Source of the DNA: Geosiphon pyriformis
Taxonomy: Eukaryota; Glomeromycota; Glomeromycetes; Archaeosporales; Geosiphonaceae
NCBI GenBank assembly: GCA_016748015.1
Contig: JAAOMT010000678.1
Span: 662,389 to 726,388, forward strand
Reading direction: 5' to 3'
DNA: 64,000 nucleotides
Position numbers and translations under genes: made by a program. Shown one piece after another: positions 61,366 through 64,000 of this stretch (position 1 is its first letter; every line of letters starts with the position of its first letter). The notes beneath the pieces are model-generated. The model was not told the DNA's origin. It made no database searches and was given only the letters and a program-made list of their open reading frames with translations.

Positions 61366-62721
61366 TTATAGAGGAGCTAGGGGCAAAGGATTTGGACACT
61401 CTCCCATTACATAATTGAAATATGGTCCTTTATGTGAGAAATCACCCAAGTAGGTATATTTATTGTTACATTGCTATGTAATAATACCAAATAAATATAA
61501 TTTTAATACGGCATATTGAATTGAATGTGAAAAAAAAACGCTAATTCATCAAAGAAATTTATTTACCTGGCTTTCTATCAGAAGGCCTCTTTCAATCGGT
61601 CCTAAACACAAGTATACTTCTTCAGCATTTTCGCATTCACAATTGATAAATATCCAATGCTCACATCCAGAATGAATGAAAGGCATTTCGGTTCCACGCA
61701 AGGGTAATCGGGGGACGTAATCATCCGTGTGTGTTACACGAAGAACATACAAATTCGGGATTCTATTGATTGTGGTGGCCAAATTTCTATCACCAATTCG
61801 AGGCGCCCCATATGTGTAAACAAAAAAGGGTGTCGGTATCAACTCTCGTGCCCATTCAGCCGCCGATAATACTGCATAAGCTTTCCGAATTCGAAGTGGG
61901 AATCGTTGACATGCGTGTTGAACCAAAGAAAATCAAAATAAAGTTAAAAGAGCGATGTTCTAAAGTGGAACTCTTACTAACCTCCAGCAATGCTATGTCC
62001 CACAAACGTTGCTCTTTTGATAAGATTTGGCGCTTTTAAAGGTGCTATTTTATCTATAATTTTAAGCTGAATAGCTTCTTCAACCGCTTTGAATTGATTA
62101 TAGAATATTTTATCTATCTTAGAATTCGGGAATTTGGGGTGATCTATTAGTTCGAATTCTCTGTCCAACCATTCAGCTCTTGTGAGGTCATTGGCTCTAA
62201 AATACACAACTAGGTCAACCTTTTGATCCGGAAAAATTTGGATCAAGACCGAGACTAAATAATTTGTATTTTCCATCATTAAGATTGAAGGCTAATCGAT
62301 ATCAAAAACCATAAAATCTATAACAATAATTACCCATGATTCCAAACCCGACCCCATCCGTACTTTCCTCCAAACAATATGCTATGTGAGCATAATATGC
62401 AAACTTTTTTAATAAATAAAGCGTCTCATCATCATCTTCGACTGTTATGAGATATTTTCGGTCTCCATCCGGAAGCGAAGCTTTTTTCGAAAAGTATGTG
62501 CTTGAATTAGCAATGAAACTTGTTGGGAAAACAACCTCAGAAACTTTATCATGTCTAAATTGATGATAAGATGTATTTTTCCAAATTGCTCTCATGAAAT
62601 GAATAATGATAAAAAATATTAAAAATGAAGCAATTGTCATCAAAGAGAGAGTGCCTTTTTGTTTTTGATGGCTTCGCCTGAATAAAGTTTTCAGGGCGTA
62701 TATTTTAATCCAATAGTTCAT
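61366..62721 (-). CDS. Class 3 lipase, N-terminally anchored
   Basis: Four exons on the minus strand: 62721-62334, 62254-61982, 61880-61567, 61473-61366, giving 360 aa. The ATG at 62721 gives a basic start and a hydrophobic segment at about 26-44 (SLMTIASFLIFFIIIHF). The stalk is followed by LITVEDDDE and YYAHIAYCLEES. Intron 1 has a possible nearer acceptor (CGATTAG, exon from 62295), but that leads to a stop. The TTATTTAG acceptor at 62255 keeps the frame and aligns with paralogs. Exon 2 has VVYFRANDLTRAEWLDREF and GHSIAGG with Ser (AGC). Exon 3 has TYGAPRIGDR and HTDDYVPRLP. Exon 4 has CNNKYTYLGD and SHKGPYFNYVMGEC, then a Pro/Leu-rich tail. The complete triad predicts an active lipase or esterase in the secretory path or at the surface. 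Its elbow GHSIAGG is the same as in the left-edge pseudogene. Confidence 0.92.
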
Positions 62722-63429
62722 TATGTTTGATTGGAGAGAGCATGGGCTAGTTTCGAGTTTTGGTTATCACGTTGTGATTTTATATCACGAAAAATTTCGA
62801 AACAAGGACGATATTTATAACAACTTATTCCCCAATATCGTCGGCTCAATTTAACCACCGAAAATTATATGATTTTCCTCGTGCAACCCATCTTTACGGT
62901 GCATTAAATGAATTAATTACATGTACAAGATCCACTCAAAAGGCAGCGAGTACCATTGTTAAAAGAAAGTCCTTTAATTAGAGATTCGTAAATAATTCCT
63001 TTAAAAATGAAGACCCATTCAAATATAATAGATTTTGGAACAAAGAAATAAAATCTCTAGTAAGTAAAGACTAATTGTTTACATATGCTCATTCATTCTC
63101 GGATTGGCGACTTTATATTTTGTTACCCATATACATAAGTTACATAAAGTATCATTTAACAGTTAATTAAATTCAAAGGAAGAAAGTTTTATAAAAAATT
63201 GTATTTTAGTCAATGAGTCAATTTTTTACCACAACAATTCTTGAATGATGTTATACCTTTAATAAATATTTTCAACCTTTCATTTAGCAGCAATCGACAA
63301 ATCATTTGCAAAATTTGTCGCGTTACCGGGCTCTGATGTCGTGCAAGCGTCTATTTATTCCTACGGCCCACTTTTTCACCTATCTGATGCACCTGACTCC
63401 GTAAATTGAATAGCAAAGTGTCAAAGTAC
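62722..63429. other. Intergenic region
   Basis: It starts with the presumed promoter of the lipase. From about 63280 the composition becomes richer in G and C, as in the following transposon relic, so the element may begin there. I could not find a clear terminal repeat. Confidence 0.45.
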
Positions 63430-64000
63430 TTTTAGCGCAAGGGTTACTACAATACAACTGAAATCGCCAAACTAATTGATGTTCCCTTTGCTCCTGTCAA
63501 TAATATATTGCCCTCCATAAAAATACCAGATTTCAGAGATTCATCATACTGACTGTCCACGCAAGCCTACCCCTTGCAAACGTCACCAGATCGGTAAACT
63601 CTTACACGGAAATCATTTCATTACGACAGCCGATCTCAAAGCACGACTCGAAGAAACGCATGCAGGCCTCAAAATAGGCGAACTGACTCCCCAGAATGAG
63701 CTTTCAAGTCTTGGATATATTGCCATCTGCCCAAGCGTTTCTCTCCTCAACGAAAGCTTCAAGGAGAACCACTTTTAATAGGCGCGTGAGCATTGCCATT
63801 ACAAGTTTTGTAAGCTCATATTCTCCGACGAGAAGAGTTTATAGATGTTCCGAAACATCTGTCTCATGATAGAAAACTTATAGCACTAATAGTAAAGCAC
63901 CCCTTTAAGCTGCATGTTTGGGTGTCGATCAATTAATGCGGCAAGATTGGTTTTTACGTATTCACGGTGAGTTTGAACCGTCATATATATTGTGATATGC
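63430..64000 (+). pseudogene. Decayed Tc1-like transposase, truncated by window edge
   Basis: Broken reading frames on the plus strand give, in order, the first HTH (GYYNTTEIAKLIDVP), the second DNA-binding part (NHFITTADLKARLEETHAGL), LSSLGYIAICPSV, the hallmark CKLIFSDEKSL near 63815-63845, and HVWVSIN, then GKIGFYVFTV near the edge. The F-S-D-E-K and V-W-V-S-I words belong to the DDE domain of Tc1/mariner transposases. Several stops (for example after IFSDEKSL) and frame changes show it is dead. It is clearly richer in G and C than the surroundings, which suggests a later arrival or a different source from the AT-rich host DNA. It is not the same subfamily as the element at 52445-53350, as the DNA-binding parts differ. 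Confidence 0.8.

Noticed and set aside
1-64000. CRISPR arrays or a bacterial-type defence locus
   Set aside because: There are no regularly spaced repeats with unique spacers. Spliced genes and composition show a eukaryotic nuclear genome.

Overview
This window looks like nuclear DNA of an AT-rich early-diverging fungus. Evidence: short GT-AG introns (about 65-160 nt), very AT-rich intergenic DNA, a MATA_HMG-type HMG-box gene, a secreted/anchored kelch protein of a style common in arbuscular mycorrhizal fungi, and class 3 lipases related to the Rhizomucor type. My best guess is Glomeromycotina (Rhizophagus-like). That is inference from gene style, not a database match.

The dominant content is a dispersed array of nine paralogous class 3 (Rhizomucor-type) lipases. 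One is a pseudogene cut by the left edge (about 1-740, -). The others are complete spliced genes: 6863-8325 (+), 9330-10616 (-), 22615-23924 (+), 24516-25965 (+), 34857-36321 (+), 49971-51405 (+), 56722-58122 (-) and 61366-62721 (-). I rebuilt the exons by hand from splice sites, reading frame and alignment among paralogs. All eight intact genes share one architecture. Exon 1 carries a hydrophobic N-terminal segment and a variable stalk and ends shortly after a YC (or equivalent) motif. A phase-1 intron follows, then exon 2, which ends at the nucleophile elbow. A second phase-1 intron precedes exon 3 (catalytic Asp region), and a phase-0 intron precedes exon 4 (catalytic His, H-x-G-P-Y-F). Three of the eight have glycine in place of the nucleophile serine (GHG instead of GHS) but keep Asp and His, so they are candidate pseudo-lipases inside an otherwise active array.

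Between the lipases lie a kelch-repeat membrane protein (14116-16074, +), a relic of a Fanzor/TnpB-like RNA-guided nuclease (18796-19188, -), a two-exon gene of unknown function with a helical N-terminus and an HTH-like C-terminus (30183-31916, +) and an HMG-box gene (46291-47049, +). There is also a Tc1/mariner element with long matching terminal repeats, interrupted by an assembly gap (52445-53350), and a decayed Tc1-like transposase running off the right edge (63430-64000, +).

The rest is gene-poor and extremely AT-rich, notably about 760-4570 and 36330-45400, with simple repeats. I saw no rRNA, tRNA or CRISPR array. With no tools I could not test homology, expression or splicing. The gene models rest on reading-frame continuity and paralog alignment.
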